Source of the DNA: an uncultured Actinomycetes bacterium
GTDB taxonomy: Bacteria; Actinomycetota; Thermoleophilia; Solirubrobacterales; 70-9
Direction: 5' to 3'
Assembly (NCBI GenBank): GCA_946482365.1
Contig: CAMLQY010000008.1
Span: forward strand, 23,874-87,873
DNA: 64,000 bases
The notes beneath the pieces are model-generated. The model did not search any database. It was not told the origin of the DNA and saw only the letters and a program-made list of their open reading frames with translations. Shown piece after piece: positions 15,930 to 26,423 of the stretch; position 1 is the stretch's first letter, and the number at the start of each line of letters is the position of its first letter. A program made the position numbers and the translations under genes.

Positions 15930-17083
15930 GCGATCACCATCTGCTGCACCTCGTCGGTGCCCTCGCCGATGGTGAGGATCTTGGCGTCGCGGTAGAAGCG
16001 GCAGACCGGGTACTCCTCGATGTAGCCGTAGCCGCCGTGGATCTGCACCGCCTCCTCGGTCGCCCGCACTGCGAGGCGGCCGGTGATCAGCTTCGCCTGG
16101 GCGGCGGTGAGGGTGAAGGACTTGCCGGCCTCCTTCTCCAGCGCCGCCCGCCAGGTGAGCAGGCGCGCCGCCTCGATCTGGGCCGAGAGGTCGGCGATCT
16201 TGGCCTGGATCGACTGGAACTTGGAGATCGCCTGGCCGAAGGCCTGGCGCTCCTTGGCGTAGGCGATCGCCTCGTCGAGGGCGCCCTGGGCGAGGCCGAC
16301 GCCCATCGCGGCGACGCCGATCCGGCCACCGTCGAGGATGTGGAGGAAGTTCTTGAAGCCCTCGCCGCGGCGGCCGAGCAGGCTGGCCTCGGGCACCCGG
16401 CAGTCCTCGAAGGTGAGGGGACGCGTGTCGGAGGCGTTCCAGCCCATCTTGCGGTAGGGCTCGCCGAACTCGTAGCCCGGCGTCCCGGTGGGCACGATCA
16501 GGTTGGAGATCTCCTTGCGCCCGTTCGCCTCGCCGGTGACTGCGGTGATCGAGACGCAGCCGGAGATGTCGGTCCCGGAATTGGTGATGAACTGCTTGGC
16601 GCCGTTCACCACCCATTCGCCGTCCTCCAGCTTCGCCGTAGTCCGCACATTGCCCGCGTCCGACCCGGCCTCCGGCTCGGTCAGACCGAACGAGGCAAGC
16701 TTTTCGCCGCTGCAGAGCCGAGGCAACCACTCGTCCTTCTGCTCATCCGTCCCCCACAGGTAGATCGGCATCGTCCCCAGAGACGTGTGCGCCGCCATCG
16801 TGATGCAAACCGAAGAGTCGATCCGAGCCAGCTCTTCCACCGCCAGCACATAGGACAGCGTGTCCGCCCCGCCCCCGCCGTACTCCTGCGGAAACGGAAT
16901 CCCCATCAGCCCCAACCCCCCGAGCTTCTCGACGATCTCATAAGGAAAGCTCTTGGTCCGGTCCAGCTCCTCCGCCACCGGCTTCACCTCAGCCAGCGCG
17001 AACTCCCGCACCGTGTCGCGCAGCAGCCGCTGCTCATCTGAAAGCTCGAAGTCCAAGAGCGTGCAGCCTATGCCGTTACTCAC
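15911..17083 (-). CDS. Acyl-CoA dehydrogenase
   Basis: FAD enzyme introducing a trans-2 double bond into acyl-CoA. The short/medium-chain type features are present: FGLTEPEAGSDAGN near 132, FITNSGTD near 164 and the C-terminal HGGYGYIEEYPVCRFYRDAK then IGEGTDEVQ, whose Glu is the expected catalytic base. Length (about 390) is normal. Electrons should go to EtfBA and ETF-QO encoded at 31.5-35.0 kb. The start is GTG 17083 or, more family-like, TTG 17056 (MDFELSDEQ). It lies 24 nt behind the aldehyde dehydrogenase gene in the same operon. Chain-length preference cannot be told. Confidence 0.92.
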   Translation of the reverse strand: MSNGIGCTLLDFELSDEQRLLRDTVREFALAEVKPVAEELDRTKSFPYEIVEKLGGLGLMGIPFPQEYGGGGADTLSYVLAVEELARIDSSVCITMAAHTSLGTMPIYLWGTDEQKDEWLPRLCSGEKLASFGLTEPEAGSDAGNVRTTAKLEDGEWVVNGAKQFITNSGTDISGCVSITAVTGEANGRKEISNLIVPTGTPGYEFGEPYRKMGWNASDTRPLTFEDCRVPEASLLGRRGEGFKNFLHILDGGRIGVAAMGVGLAQGALDEAIAYAKERQAFGQAISKFQSIQAKIADLSAQIEAARLLTWRAALEKEAGKSFTLTAAQAKLITGRLAVRATEEAVQIHGGYGYIEEYPVCRFYRDAKILTIGEGTDEVQQMVIARQLGC

Positions 17084-17107
17084 GCCACCCGCGCGCCGAG
17101 AACGTCG

Positions 17108-18544
17108 TCAGAGCTGCAGGCTCTTGACCTGCAGCAACTCCTCGATCGCATAACGCCCGTTCTCCCGCCCGTGCCCGGACTGCTTGTAGCCCCCGAAAGG
17201 CGCCAGCGGATTGAACGCCCCGCCGTTGATCTCGATCTGCCCGGTCCGCAGCCGCTTGGCGACGCCGATCGCGCGGTCCTGGTCCGCCGACCAGACCCCG
17301 CCGGCCAGTCCGTAGACGGTGTCGTTGGCGATCCGCACCGCGTCGTCCTCGTCGTCGTAGGGCTGGAGCGAGAGCACCGGGCCGAAGATCTCCTCCTGGG
17401 CGATCGTCATCTCCGGCGTCACCTCGGAGAAGACGGTCGGGCGGACGAAGTAGCCGCGCTCGAGCCCCTCGGGGGGCGCGGCGCCGCCGGTGACGAGCTT
17501 CGCCCCCTCGGTCTCGCCCTTCTCGATGTAGCCGCGCACGCGCTCGCGCTGCACCTCGGAGACCAGCGGCCCGAGCCGGGTCGACTCCTCGAAGGGGTCG
17601 CCCGGGGTGAAGGCCTCGGCCGTCTGGGCGGCGATCTGCTCGGCTTCGGCCAGCTTCTCGCGCGGGACCAGCATCCGGGTCAGGGCGCTGCAGGTCTGGC
17701 CCGAGTTGAGGTAGCACTTGGCGACCCCGTCGGGGACGGCCTTGGTGAGGTCGGCGTCGTCGAGGATCACGTTCGGCGACTTGCCGCCGAGCTCCATCGC
17801 CACCGGCTTCACCGTCGCCGAGGCGAGCTCGGAGACGCGACGGCCGGCGCGGGTGGAGCCGGTGAAGGAGACCATGTCGACGCCCGGGTGGCCGGCGATC
17901 GCCTCGCCGACGACCGGCCCGGTGCCGGTGACGAGGTTGAAGACCCCGGCAGGGAGGCCGGCGGCCTCGATCACCTCGGCGAGGATGAAGGCGTTGAGCG
18001 GCACGACCTCGCTCGGCTTCAGCACCACGGTGCAGCCGGCGGCGAGGGCGGGGGCGACCTTGGCGGCGATCTGGTTGAGCGGGTAGTTCCAGGGAGTGAT
18101 CGCGCCGAGTACGCCGGCCGGCTCGCGCAGCACGCGCGAGTTGCCGATCTCCTCCTCCCAGGCGACTTCCTCCATCAGCCCCGGCATCGCCGCGAACTGC
18201 CCGGTGGGCAGTCCCGCCTGGATGATCTGGCTCAGCTTCAGCGGCATGCCCAGCTCTTGGGCGATCGTCGCCGCGATCTCCTCGGAGCGCTCGCCGAGCC
18301 CGGCGGCGATCGCGCTCAGGTAGCCGGCGCGCTCCTCACGCGAGACCTGCGACCAGGTCTCGAAGGCGTCGCGGGCGGCGGACACCGCGCGGTCGGCGTC
18401 TGCCGGCGTGCAGGCGGGGATCGTCCCCATCGGCTCCTCGGTGGTCGAGTTGATCACCTCGATCGTCTCCGAGCCCTCCGGCTCGACCCACTCGCCGCCG
18501 ATGAAGATCCTGTCGCGCACCTGTGTCTCCGCTGCCGTCGCCAT
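17108..18544 (-). CDS. Aldehyde dehydrogenase family protein
   Basis: NAD(P)-dependent aldehyde dehydrogenase of about 478 residues. [20 protein letters not shown] near 145 and [10 protein letters not shown] near 220 form the cofactor site; the catalytic Glu is in MELGGKSPN and the catalytic Cys in [11 protein letters not shown]. All are intact. ATG 18544 is chosen because AGGAGGG sits 6 nt upstream; a longer frame reaches 18589 but lacks such a site. It leads an operon with the acyl-CoA dehydrogenase and follows the HxlR regulator gene by 47 nt. The substrate is unknown. Confidence 0.92.
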   Translation of the reverse strand: MATAAETQVRDRIFIGGEWVEPEGSETIEVINSTTEEPMGTIPACTPADADRAVSAARDAFETWSQVSREERAGYLSAIAAGLGERSEEIAATIAQELGMPLKLSQIIQAGLPTGQFAAMPGLMEEVAWEEEIGNSRVLREPAGVLGAITPWNYPLNQIAAKVAPALAAGCTVVLKPSEVVPLNAFILAEVIEAAGLPAGVFNLVTGTGPVVGEAIAGHPGVDMVSFTGSTRAGRRVSELASATVKPVAMELGGKSPNVILDDADLTKAVPDGVAKCYLNSGQTCSALTRMLVPREKLAEAEQIAAQTAEAFTPGDPFEESTRLGPLVSEVQRERVRGYIEKGETEGAKLVTGGAAPPEGLERGYFVRPTVFSEVTPEMTIAQEEIFGPVLSLQPYDDEDDAVRIANDTVYGLAGGVWSADQDRAIGVAKRLRTGQIEINGGAFNPLAPFGGYKQSGHGRENGRYAIEELLQVKSLQL

Positions 18545-18591
18545 ACCGAGCCCTCCTGAGTCGCTTTTGCCGTTTGGCCGCTCAGCCAAAG

Positions 18592-19098
18592 CTAGCGCGC
18601 CGCAAGCTCGCTCGCTTCACCGATCGTGCCTTCCAGGCCGGGGCCGGGGACCGGGCGCGCGTCGCGGGCGTGGAGGACCTTGCCGCAGCTCTCGCAGGTG
18701 CCGCGGTCGCTGACCGCCCCGCCGCACTCCTTGTGGACGATCAGCATCGGCGGGCCGTCGGGGTTGGGGGAGTGGCGGTCCCCCCAGTGGAGCAGCGCGA
18801 CCAGGGCGGGCCAGAGGTCTAGCCCCTTCTCGGTGAGGAAGTACTCGTAGCGCTCGGGACTGCGCTGGTAGGCGCGCCGTTCGAGGATGTCCTCCTCGAC
18901 CAGCCGCTGCAGCCTGGCGGAGAGCACGTTGCGGGCGACGCCGAGGCCCTTCTGCAGCTCGTCGAAGCGGCGCCTGCCGTTCATCACGTCGCGCACGATC
19001 AAAAGCGTCCAGCGCTCGCCGATCACCTCGAGGGAACGGGCGATCGAGCAGACCTGTCCCGGATAGTCGTTGCGCAGCACAGAGTGATCTTCGCACAC
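18592..19098 (-). CDS. HxlR-family transcriptional regulator with C-terminal zinc ribbon
   Basis: About 168 residues. The winged HTH covers residues 15-105 ([21 protein letters not shown], then [19 protein letters not shown]). A tail with Cys pairs ([14 protein letters not shown]) looks like a zinc ribbon, common in this subgroup. HxlR proteins respond to aldehydes, quinones or redox stress, which would fit control of the aldehyde dehydrogenase behind it. Start GTG 19098 (MCEDHSV) is likely but not certain. Two identical dyads directly upstream are probable operators. Confidence 0.87.
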   Translation of the reverse strand: MCEDHSVLRNDYPGQVCSIARSLEVIGERWTLLIVRDVMNGRRRFDELQKGLGVARNVLSARLQRLVEEDILERRAYQRSPERYEYFLTEKGLDLWPALVALLHWGDRHSPNPDGPPMLIVHKECGGAVSDRGTCESCGKVLHARDARPVPGPGLEGTIGEASELAAR

Positions 19099-19101
19099 AA
19101 G

Positions 19102-19159
19102 GTTGCGTCAAGCAACTCACTGAGCTAAGGTCAGGCCAATACAAGTTGCGTCAAGCAAC
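19102..19159. promoter_or_regulatory. Twin operators for the HxlR regulator
   Basis: GTTGCGTCAAGCAAC occurs at 19102-19116 and again, identical, at 19145-19159 (43 bp apart, about four helical turns). Each is an inverted repeat GTTGC-N5-GCAAC, the form expected for a winged-HTH dimer. The first abuts the hxlR start; the second lies on the side of the thioesterase gene, so both directions could be controlled. Confidence 0.6.
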
Positions 19160-19165
19160 CCACAC

Positions 19166-19221
19166 CGCTGACTTCGTCGTTAGAGGTGCATATGCACCGG
19201 AAAAGACGAAGTCAGCGATGG
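19166..19221. repeat. 56-bp dyad repeat, copy 1
   Basis: Outer arms CGCTGACTTCGTC and GACGAAGTCAGCG are perfect inverted repeats enclosing GGTGCATATGCACC, itself a palindrome. It aligns without gaps to 41491-41546 (41 of 56 positions). An ATG stands at its right end. Confidence 0.7.
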
Positions 19222-19397
19222 GGGCGGAAATGGAGGAAGTGATGAGGCTGATCCCGAGACATAGGCACGACCGCCGGACCAAGGCGCCACGAGTGGCGAT
19301 CACCCAAGCAGAGATCACCGCCGACCTGATCTATCCCGCGAGCCCGCGGGCGCTGCGTGAGCCGGCCGCCGCGCGTGGTCGCGGGGGCGGCCGGTGA
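19218..19397 (+). CDS. Possible small protein ahead of the thioesterase
   Basis: About 59 residues (MGAEMEEVMRLIPRHRHD...), Arg-rich, with no recognisable domain. Support is limited to its position: its TGA overlaps the GTG start of the thioesterase gene (GTGA), the coupling pattern used throughout this window. A longer frame from 19146 would read through the repeat and an operator and is unlikely. It may be an untranslated leader instead. Confidence 0.3.
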   Translation: MGAEMEEVMRLIPRHRHDRRTKAPRVAITQAEITADLIYPASPRALREPAAARGRGGGR

Positions 19398-19969
19398 GCG
19401 GCGAGAGCACCGTCGTCACGGCGCCCGAGGGCACCGCCCAGGACGTCGCCGAAGCCTTCGCCGAGACCAGTCCAGAGAGCGCTCGCACTCGCACGCTCGT
19501 CTGGCAGGACCCTGTGCCCACGGCGGCCGCCGGGGCGACGATGACTGGCATGGAGTACATGACAGCGGTGGTGACCGGCAAGGTGCCGCCGCCGCCGATC
19601 GCGGTGACGATGCGCCTCCGGCCGGTCGAGCTCGAAGAGGGCCGCGTCGTCTTCGAGGGCGAACCGGGGGAGGAGCACTACAACCCGATCGGCGTCGTCC
19701 ACGGCGGCTACGCGGCGACCCTGCTCGACTCCGCCCTCGGCTGCGCCGTGCACACGACCCTCCCCGCCGGCGTCGGCTACACCTCCCTCGGCCTCGAGGC
19801 CAAGTACGTGCGCCCGATCACCCGCGACACCGGCCGCGTCCTCTGCGAGGCCAGCGTCCTCTACGGCGGTCGCCGCCAGGCCACCGCCGAGGCCAACCTG
19901 ACCGCGGCCGACAGCGGCAAGCTGCTCGCCCACGGCATCGCCACCTGCATGATCCTGGAAGCTTATTAG
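19394..19969 (+). CDS. PaaI-type hotdog-fold thioesterase
   Basis: About 191 residues. The hotdog domain spans residues 65-190, with NPIGVVHGGYAATLLDSALG near 98, the helix and catalytic loop of the PaaI/4HBT class, and VGYTSLGLEAKYVRPI near 130. It should hydrolyse acyl- or aryl-CoA esters. The first 60 residues are an unassigned extension. The GTG at 19394 is the longest start; Met residues near 53 and 56 would shorten it to the domain. The regulator-flanked position beside acyl-CoA genes fits CoA-ester metabolism. Confidence 0.82.
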   Translation: MSGESTVVTAPEGTAQDVAEAFAETSPESARTRTLVWQDPVPTAAAGATMTGMEYMTAVVTGKVPPPPIAVTMRLRPVELEEGRVVFEGEPGEEHYNPIGVVHGGYAATLLDSALGCAVHTTLPAGVGYTSLGLEAKYVRPITRDTGRVLCEASVLYGGRRQATAEANLTAADSGKLLAHGIATCMILEAY

Positions 19970-20021
19970 CAGATATGCGATAAATACATATTTGCTATAT
20001 TCCAGGCGTGAATACGCCTGG
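19968..20021 (+). promoter_or_regulatory. Promoter/operator of the XRE-nucleotidyltransferase pair
   Basis: AGCAGATATG (19968-19977) and CATATTTGCT (19987-19996) are inverted repeats with one mismatch. TATATT at 19996-20001 is a good -10 about 6 nt before the GTG start at 20008, which suggests a leaderless transcript. The start itself lies in a perfect dyad, CCAGGCGT-GAAT-ACGCCTGG (20002-20021). Confidence 0.55.
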
Positions 20022-20337
20022 ACAGCTACTGCAAGAAGCCCGTAAAAGGCACGGGATCAGCCAAAAGCAGCTTGCGATGCGCGCTTCGACGACGCAGTCT
20101 GCGATCTCACGCATCGAGCGGGACAGGATCTCCCCGTCGGTCGAGACCCTGAGGGAGTTGCTCTACCTGCTGGGTGAGGATCTGGCGCTGAAGGCTCAGC
20201 CCCGTGACTCGGGAATCGACCGCACGCTGAACGCCGAGCGGTTGAAGCTCTCGCCGTCCGAGCGCCTGGAATACGGGAGGGCCTTCGCCAATCAGGTGAT
20301 CGCAAGCAGCCCACTCCCTCGTCGGGAGGCATGGTGA
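20008..20337 (+). CDS. XRE-family regulator, likely antitoxin
   Basis: About 109 residues. The HTH is at the N-terminus: LLQEARKRHGISQKQLAMRA then QSAISRIERDRISPSVETL. The C-terminal part (LNAERLKLSPSERLEYGRAF) is a helical segment found in XRE proteins paired with nucleotidyltransferase-like partners. It overlaps the next gene by 7 nt. The pair looks like a toxin-antitoxin or AbiE-like module: regulator first, then an NTase-fold protein. Codon use is less GC-biased than in the flanking genes, which supports transfer. Confidence 0.8.
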   Translation: MNTPGQLLQEARKRHGISQKQLAMRASTTQSAISRIERDRISPSVETLRELLYLLGEDLALKAQPRDSGIDRTLNAERLKLSPSERLEYGRAFANQVIASSPLPRREAW

Positions 20338-20861
20338 ACGACGCGCGATCGCTGCCCGTCAAAGCTCCGGAAATAGACAGGCTGCTTGGGCCGTTGATCG
20401 CCCATGGCGTGGATTTCGTCTTGATCGGTGGACAGGCCGGGATATTGCACGGATCCAGCTATCCGAGCTATGACCTCGATGTTCTCTACGCCCGTGGTCG
20501 TGACAACGTGGAGCGCCTGGTCGCAGCCCTCGGGGAGATCGGTGTCCGTCTCCGGGGCGCCCCGGCGGATGCCCCCTTCATTCTTGATGCGCAGACCATC
20601 GAGAACGGTGCCAATTTCACCTTCATCACTCCATTCGGAGATTTCGACGTGCTCGCGGGTGCGGCAGGAATGCCGTCCTACGACGAGTTGAGGTCGGCTG
20701 CGGTGGATCGCGAAGTGTTCGGCCACATGGTCAAGGTCGCCTCGATCGACCATCTGATTGCGATGAAGCGCGCCGCCGGGCGAATCAAGGACAAGCTGAT
20801 GGTCGAGGAGTACATCGTGCTCGCCGACGGGCAGCGCCGCGCTGGCGGCGACGGCAGGTAA
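20331..20861 (+). CDS. Nucleotidyltransferase-fold protein paired with XRE regulator
   Basis: About 176 residues. FVLIGGQAGILHGSSYPSYD near residue 27 followed by LDVLYAR is the GG/GS...D-x-D motif of DNA-polymerase-beta-like nucleotidyltransferases, as in AbiEii/DUF6036-like families. A third acidic residue may lie in FGDFDVLAG near 107. The C-terminal DHLIAMKRAAGRIKDK is typical of the same families. GGGAGGC precedes the ATG. AbiEii-type enzymes modify tRNA or other targets and act as toxins; whether this one does is inference. It ends 4 nt from the convergent pepA. Confidence 0.72.
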   Translation: MVNDARSLPVKAPEIDRLLGPLIAHGVDFVLIGGQAGILHGSSYPSYDLDVLYARGRDNVERLVAALGEIGVRLRGAPADAPFILDAQTIENGANFTFITPFGDFDVLAGAAGMPSYDELRSAAVDREVFGHMVKVASIDHLIAMKRAAGRIKDKLMVEEYIVLADGQRRAGGDGR

Positions 20862-20865
20862 GGGC

Positions 20866-22302
20866 TCAGCCGGCCAGCTCGCGCGCCAGCGCGGTCAGCA
20901 GCCTCACGCCGAAGCCGTTGGCGTCGTTGCCCGTGTAGGGGCGGCCGACGTCCCAGGCGGTGCCGGCGATGTCGACGTGGGCCCAGGGCGTCTCGCCGAC
21001 GAACTCCTCGAGAAAGGAGGCGGCGGTGATCGTGCCCGCCTTGCGCTTGGGCGCGGCATTGGTGAGGTCGGCGACCGTGCCCTTCATCAGCGCCTTGTAC
21101 TCGGGGTGGAGGGGGAGGCGCCAGACCAGCTCGCCGGTCTCGCGGCCGGCCCCCTCGACCGCGCCGGCCAGCTCGTCGTCGTTGGAGATCACGGCGGCGT
21201 GGGTCGAGCCCAGGGCGATCATCACTGCTCCGGTCAGCGTTGCGATGTCGACGACCTGCTCTGCGCCGAGCTCGATCGCGTAGGCGAGGGCGTCGGCGAG
21301 GATCAGGCGCCCCTCGGCGTCGGTGTTGTTGACCTCGACCGTCTTGCCGTTGTACTGGGTGATGACGTCACCGGGCTTGATCGCCGTCCCGGAGGGCATG
21401 TTCTCGGTCGAGGGCACGACGGCGATCAGGTCGAGCTCGAGGCCCAGCTCGGCGATCGCGCCCACCGCCTCGAGCACCGCCGCCGCGCCCGACATGTCCA
21501 TCTTCATCTCGTGCATGCCGGCCGGCGTCTTCAGCGAGATGCCGCCGGTGTCGAAGGTGACGCCCTTGCCGACGAAGCCGAGGGTCTTGCCCGAGCCGCC
21601 GCCCTCGTAGCGCAGGACGACCAGCTTCGGCTCCTCGGCGCTGCCCTGGCTCACTGCGACCAGACCGCCCATCTTCTTGGCCTCGATCTCCTCGCGGCCG
21701 AGCACGTCGGCGGTCACGGCGGGGTGCGCGGAGGCGATCTCGCGCGCCCGCCGGGCCAGGAAGGAAGGAGTCGCGATGTTGGAGGGCAGGCTCTGCAGGT
21801 CGCGGGCGCGGTTCTGCGCCTCGGCGCAGATCCGGGCCGCCTCGGTCGCCGCGGCGACGCTGTCGGGCGCCAGCAGGGTCAGCGAGTCGACCGCAGGCGG
21901 CTCGGGGTCGTCCGGGTCGGCGCTCTTGAAGCGGTCGAAGCTGTAGGCGCCGAGGATCGTGCCGGTGACCAGGCCCTCGGCGAGAGCCGCGTCGTCCTCG
22001 GCGCCGGGCAGGGCCCAAGCAATCGATGTCGCGCTCAGCTTGCCGGCCTCTTTCGCCGCCAGCGCGGCGGCGACCCGGGCACGCTCGGCGTCGAGCTCCT
22101 CGCGCTTGCCGAGGCCGACCACGAGGACCCGGGCCAGGCCCTCGGGATGCAACGTCGCCAGCTTCTTGAAGCCCCCCTTGGCGTCGGCCGCGCCCGGCGC
22201 GGAGGAGAGCTCCCCCGGCAGCTCCCCGCCCTCGCAGAGCCCCACGGCGAGCAGGTCGGCGTCGACCGCGGGAATCTCGACTTGGCTGACGGAAACGCGC
22301 AT
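20866..22302 (-). CDS. pepA: Leucyl aminopeptidase (M17)
   Basis: Two-metal cytosolic aminopeptidase of about 478 residues. The N-terminal macro-like domain covers residues 1-160. The catalytic domain shows GKGVTFDTGGISLK near 248, MKMDMSGAAAVL near 266 and the family signature NTDAEGRLILADAL near 327, with the expected Lys, Asp and Glu ligands. It releases N-terminal amino acids from peptides. The ATG start is unambiguous. It is a single gene, convergent with the nucleotidyltransferase and divergent from the thiolase. Confidence 0.95.
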   Translation of the reverse strand: MRVSVSQVEIPAVDADLLAVGLCEGGELPGELSSAPGAADAKGGFKKLATLHPEGLARVLVVGLGKREELDAERARVAAALAAKEAGKLSATSIAWALPGAEDDAALAEGLVTGTILGAYSFDRFKSADPDDPEPPAVDSLTLLAPDSVAAATEAARICAEAQNRARDLQSLPSNIATPSFLARRAREIASAHPAVTADVLGREEIEAKKMGGLVAVSQGSAEEPKLVVLRYEGGGSGKTLGFVGKGVTFDTGGISLKTPAGMHEMKMDMSGAAAVLEAVGAIAELGLELDLIAVVPSTENMPSGTAIKPGDVITQYNGKTVEVNNTDAEGRLILADALAYAIELGAEQVVDIATLTGAVMIALGSTHAAVISNDDELAGAVEGAGRETGELVWRLPLHPEYKALMKGTVADLTNAAPKRKAGTITAASFLEEFVGETPWAHVDIAGTAWDVGRPYTGNDANGFGVRLLTALARELAG

Positions 22303-22429
22303 CGGGGTTACGCGAGTCTATGACGTTGCGCACAGCGGCCCCCTGCGGCCTGCCGCTATCTTCCCGGGTGTGGGCCAGGCGGCCCTGATCGAGCCGAGAC
22401 CCGGCATAAACACTCAGAGAAAGGCAGCC

Positions 22430-23605
22430 ATGCCCAGCACAGTGATCCTCGGTACCGCACGCACGCCCTTCGGCAAGATGGGCGGGACCCTCTCCTCCCT
22501 CGACGCAACCGACCTAGGCGGTCACGCCATCTCCGCGGCGCTGGAGCGCTCCGGCGTCGACCCCGAGCAGGTCGAGCAGGTCGTCTTCGGCCAGGTTCTG
22601 CAGGCCGGCCAGGGGCAGATCCCCTCGCGCCAGGCCCAGATCAAAGGCGGCATCCCCAAGGAGGTGCCTTCGGAGACGATCAACAAGGTCTGCGCCTCGG
22701 GCATGCGCTCGATCGGCATCGCCGACCAGGCGATCCGCGCCGGCGACACCGACGTCGCCGTAACCGGCGGCATGGAGTCGATGAGCCAGGCTCCCCACCT
22801 GCTCCCGGGCGCCCGCTTCGGCTACCGGATGGGCCACGTCGAGACGATCGACTCGATGGTCCACGACGGGCTCACCAACCCCTTCACCGAGAAGCAGATG
22901 ATCAACGAGGCGAGCGAGGTCTCCAACGAGCTGGAGATCACCCGCGCCGACATGGACCGCTTCGCCGAGCGCTCGCACCGGCTCGCCGCCGAGGCGACCG
23001 ACGCCGGCCGCCTCGCCGACGAGATCGCCGGCGTCACGGTCAAGTCCCGCAAGGGCGAGAGCACGATCGAGTCCGATGAGGCAATCCGCGCCGAGACCAC
23101 GGTCGAGACCCTCGCCGGGCTGCGTGCGATCGGCGGCGAGGACGCCACCCACACGGCCGGCAACGCCCCGGGCGTCAACGACGGCGCCGGCGCGATCGTC
23201 GTCGCCTCCGAGGAGTGGGCCGAGAAGGAGGGCCGCACCGTCCTGGGCCGCGTCCTCGCCTACGGCACCGTCGCCGACGACTTCCCTTACCTGGCGAAAA
23301 CTCCCGCCAACGCCGCCAAGCAGGCGCTGGAGAAGATCGGCAAGAGCCCCGAGGACGTCGACCTCTGGGAGATCAACGAGGCCTTCGCCTCTGTCGCGCT
23401 CAACTCGATGCGGATGCTCGGCGTCGAGGAGGAGAACGTCAACGTCAACGGCGGCGCGATCGCGCTCGGTCACCCGATCGGCGCCTCGGGCTCCCGCATC
23501 GTCGGCTCGCTCGTGCACGAGCTCGGCCGGCGCGGGGGTGGCATCGGCGTGGCCGCGATCTGCTCTGGCGGCGGCCAGGGCGACGCGATCGTCATCGAGG
23601 TGTAG
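22430..23605 (+). CDS. Acetyl-CoA C-acyltransferase (thiolase)
   Basis: Thiolase of 391 residues. The acyl-accepting Cys is in [10 protein letters not shown] (about Cys88), the His in [14 protein letters not shown] and the second Cys in [11 protein letters not shown]. It condenses two acetyl-CoA or cleaves 3-ketoacyl-CoA. ATG 22430 has AAAGG upstream and matches family N-termini ([16 protein letters not shown]); a much longer open frame is an artefact of GC bias. A HAD hydrolase gene starts 4 nt after the stop. Biosynthetic or degradative use cannot be decided from sequence. Confidence 0.94.
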   Translation: MPSTVILGTARTPFGKMGGTLSSLDATDLGGHAISAALERSGVDPEQVEQVVFGQVLQAGQGQIPSRQAQIKGGIPKEVPSETINKVCASGMRSIGIADQAIRAGDTDVAVTGGMESMSQAPHLLPGARFGYRMGHVETIDSMVHDGLTNPFTEKQMINEASEVSNELEITRADMDRFAERSHRLAAEATDAGRLADEIAGVTVKSRKGESTIESDEAIRAETTVETLAGLRAIGGEDATHTAGNAPGVNDGAGAIVVASEEWAEKEGRTVLGRVLAYGTVADDFPYLAKTPANAAKQALEKIGKSPEDVDLWEINEAFASVALNSMRMLGVEEENVNVNGGAIALGHPIGASGSRIVGSLVHELGRRGGGIGVAAICSGGGQGDAIVIEV

Positions 23606-23609
23606 GGCC

Positions 23610-24398
23610 GTGCAGCGGGCGGCTGCCTTCTTCGACCTGGACAAGACCCTGATGGCGGGGTCCTCGGGGATGCAGTTCGCCCGCATCGCGGCCAAGCGCA
23701 AGATCGTCAGCCGCCGGCAGCTGGCCGGGTGGGTCGTGGAGCACATGCGCTACCGGCTGCGAGGGACGACCGACGCGCGCACCGAAGAGGTCCTGCGCGT
23801 CGCCCGGGAGCTGATCTCCGGCCTGTCCGCGACGACCGTCGACCGAATGGGGCCGGAAGTAATGGCGGCGATCCTGCCCCGCGTCTACCCGCAGATGCTC
23901 GATGAGGTCTACGCACACCAGGACGCCGGCCGCGCCACCTTCATCGTCAGCGCCGCCGGCCACGACGTGGTCGAGTCGCTTGCCAACGTGCTCGGCATGG
24001 ACGGCGGCATCGGCACCCGCTATGAGCTCGATGACGAAGGCAGCTTCACCGGCCGCTTCGACGGTCCCTTCGTCTACGGCCCCGGGAAGGTCGAGGCGAT
24101 GCAGGCCTTCGCCGCCGAGCACGACATCGACCTCGCCGCCTCCTACGCCTACTCCGACTCCATCTCCGACCTGCCGATGCTGCGGGCCGTCGGCAACCCG
24201 GTCGTCGTCAACCCGGACCCGCCGCTGCTGGAGATCGCCCGCGAGGAGGGCTGGCAGACGCTGCGATTCGAGCGCCTCGGCCGCCGCCTCGTCGCGATCG
24301 CGGTCACCCTGCTGGCGACCATCGCCGGATTCGGCGGCTCCCGCATCGCAGCTCGCCGCAAGGCGCCCCCGCCGCGGCGCTTCCCCGTCCGCCGCTGA
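23610..24398 (+). CDS. HAD-IB family hydrolase with C-terminal membrane anchor
   Basis: About 262 residues. Motif I is AAFFDLDKTLM at the N-terminus, motif II TFIVSAAGHDV near 110 and motif III/IV YAYSDSISDLPML near 177. This is the SerB-like subclass IB seen in actinobacteria. Residues 225-245 (LVAIAVTLLATIAGFGGS) are hydrophobic and followed by a basic tail, suggesting a C-terminal membrane anchor with the catalytic domain in the cytoplasm. Likely substrates are phosphate monoesters such as lysophosphatidate or phosphoserine; none can be chosen. The GTG start at 23610 fits the thiolase spacing. Confidence 0.85.
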   Translation: MQRAAAFFDLDKTLMAGSSGMQFARIAAKRKIVSRRQLAGWVVEHMRYRLRGTTDARTEEVLRVARELISGLSATTVDRMGPEVMAAILPRVYPQMLDEVYAHQDAGRATFIVSAAGHDVVESLANVLGMDGGIGTRYELDDEGSFTGRFDGPFVYGPGKVEAMQAFAAEHDIDLAASYAYSDSISDLPMLRAVGNPVVVNPDPPLLEIAREEGWQTLRFERLGRRLVAIAVTLLATIAGFGGSRIAARRKAPPPRRFPVRR

Positions 24399-24429
24399 GA
24401 CCTCTTCGGGTGAAACGTTTTCGGCGGCA

Positions 24430-24453
24430 AATAGACCCCTAACGCGTTGCACC
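24430..24453 (+). repeat. Short dispersed motif upstream of the mutase gene
   Basis: A 24-bp stretch ending in AACGCGTTGCACC matches 47478-47501 in 21 of 24 positions. Both lie shortly upstream of a gene start. It contains the palindrome core AACGCGTT. Confidence 0.45.
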
Positions 24454-24473
24454 TGGGCCGTAGACTCCTCGGC

Positions 24474-26096
<1,623 letters not shown>

Positions 26097-26105
26097 CTTG
26101 ATCAC

Positions 26106-26423
26106 ATGACGAACGAGAAGTTGATCGAGGAGGCCGGTAGGCGACTCGCCAGGGCGGCGCCCGGAGCGCGGGTGATCCTCTTCGGCTCGCGCGCCCGCGG
26201 CGAGGCCCGCCCGGACAGCGACCTCGACCTGCTCGTCATCGAGCCGGGTGAGGTCACGAAGCGCCGGGCCGAGTCGGCTCGCCTGCGTCGTGAGTTGCGC
26301 AGTCTTGAAGTTGCCCTCGACGTCGTCGTCGTCAGCGCCAGCCACATCGACAAATGGGGCGATGTCCCAGGCACGATGGTCAACGAGGCGCTCCGAGACG
26401 GCCGTGTCCTCGTCGATGCCTGA
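26106..26423 (+). CDS. MNT-type nucleotidyltransferase (antitoxin-like)
   Basis: About 105 residues, a minimal nucleotidyltransferase: VILFGSRARGEARPDSDLD near residues 23-41 has the GSxARGxxxxxSDxD motif, and a third acidic residue lies in VALDVVVVSA. Such proteins (MntA) AMPylate and silence a HEPN RNase partner encoded next to them. Here the following frame is only a short fragment, so the toxin seems lost. It lies 9 nt after the mutase stop, at the left edge of the accessory island. Confidence 0.82.
   Translation: MTNEKLIEEAGRRLARAAPGARVILFGSRARGEARPDSDLDLLVIEPGEVTKRRAESARLRRELRSLEVALDVVVVSASHIDKWGDVPGTMVNEALRDGRVLVDA

Noticed and set aside
19146..19217. Upstream extension of the small gene before the thioesterase
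   Set aside because: Would translate an operator and the dyad repeat; the ATG at 19218 is the first reasonable start.
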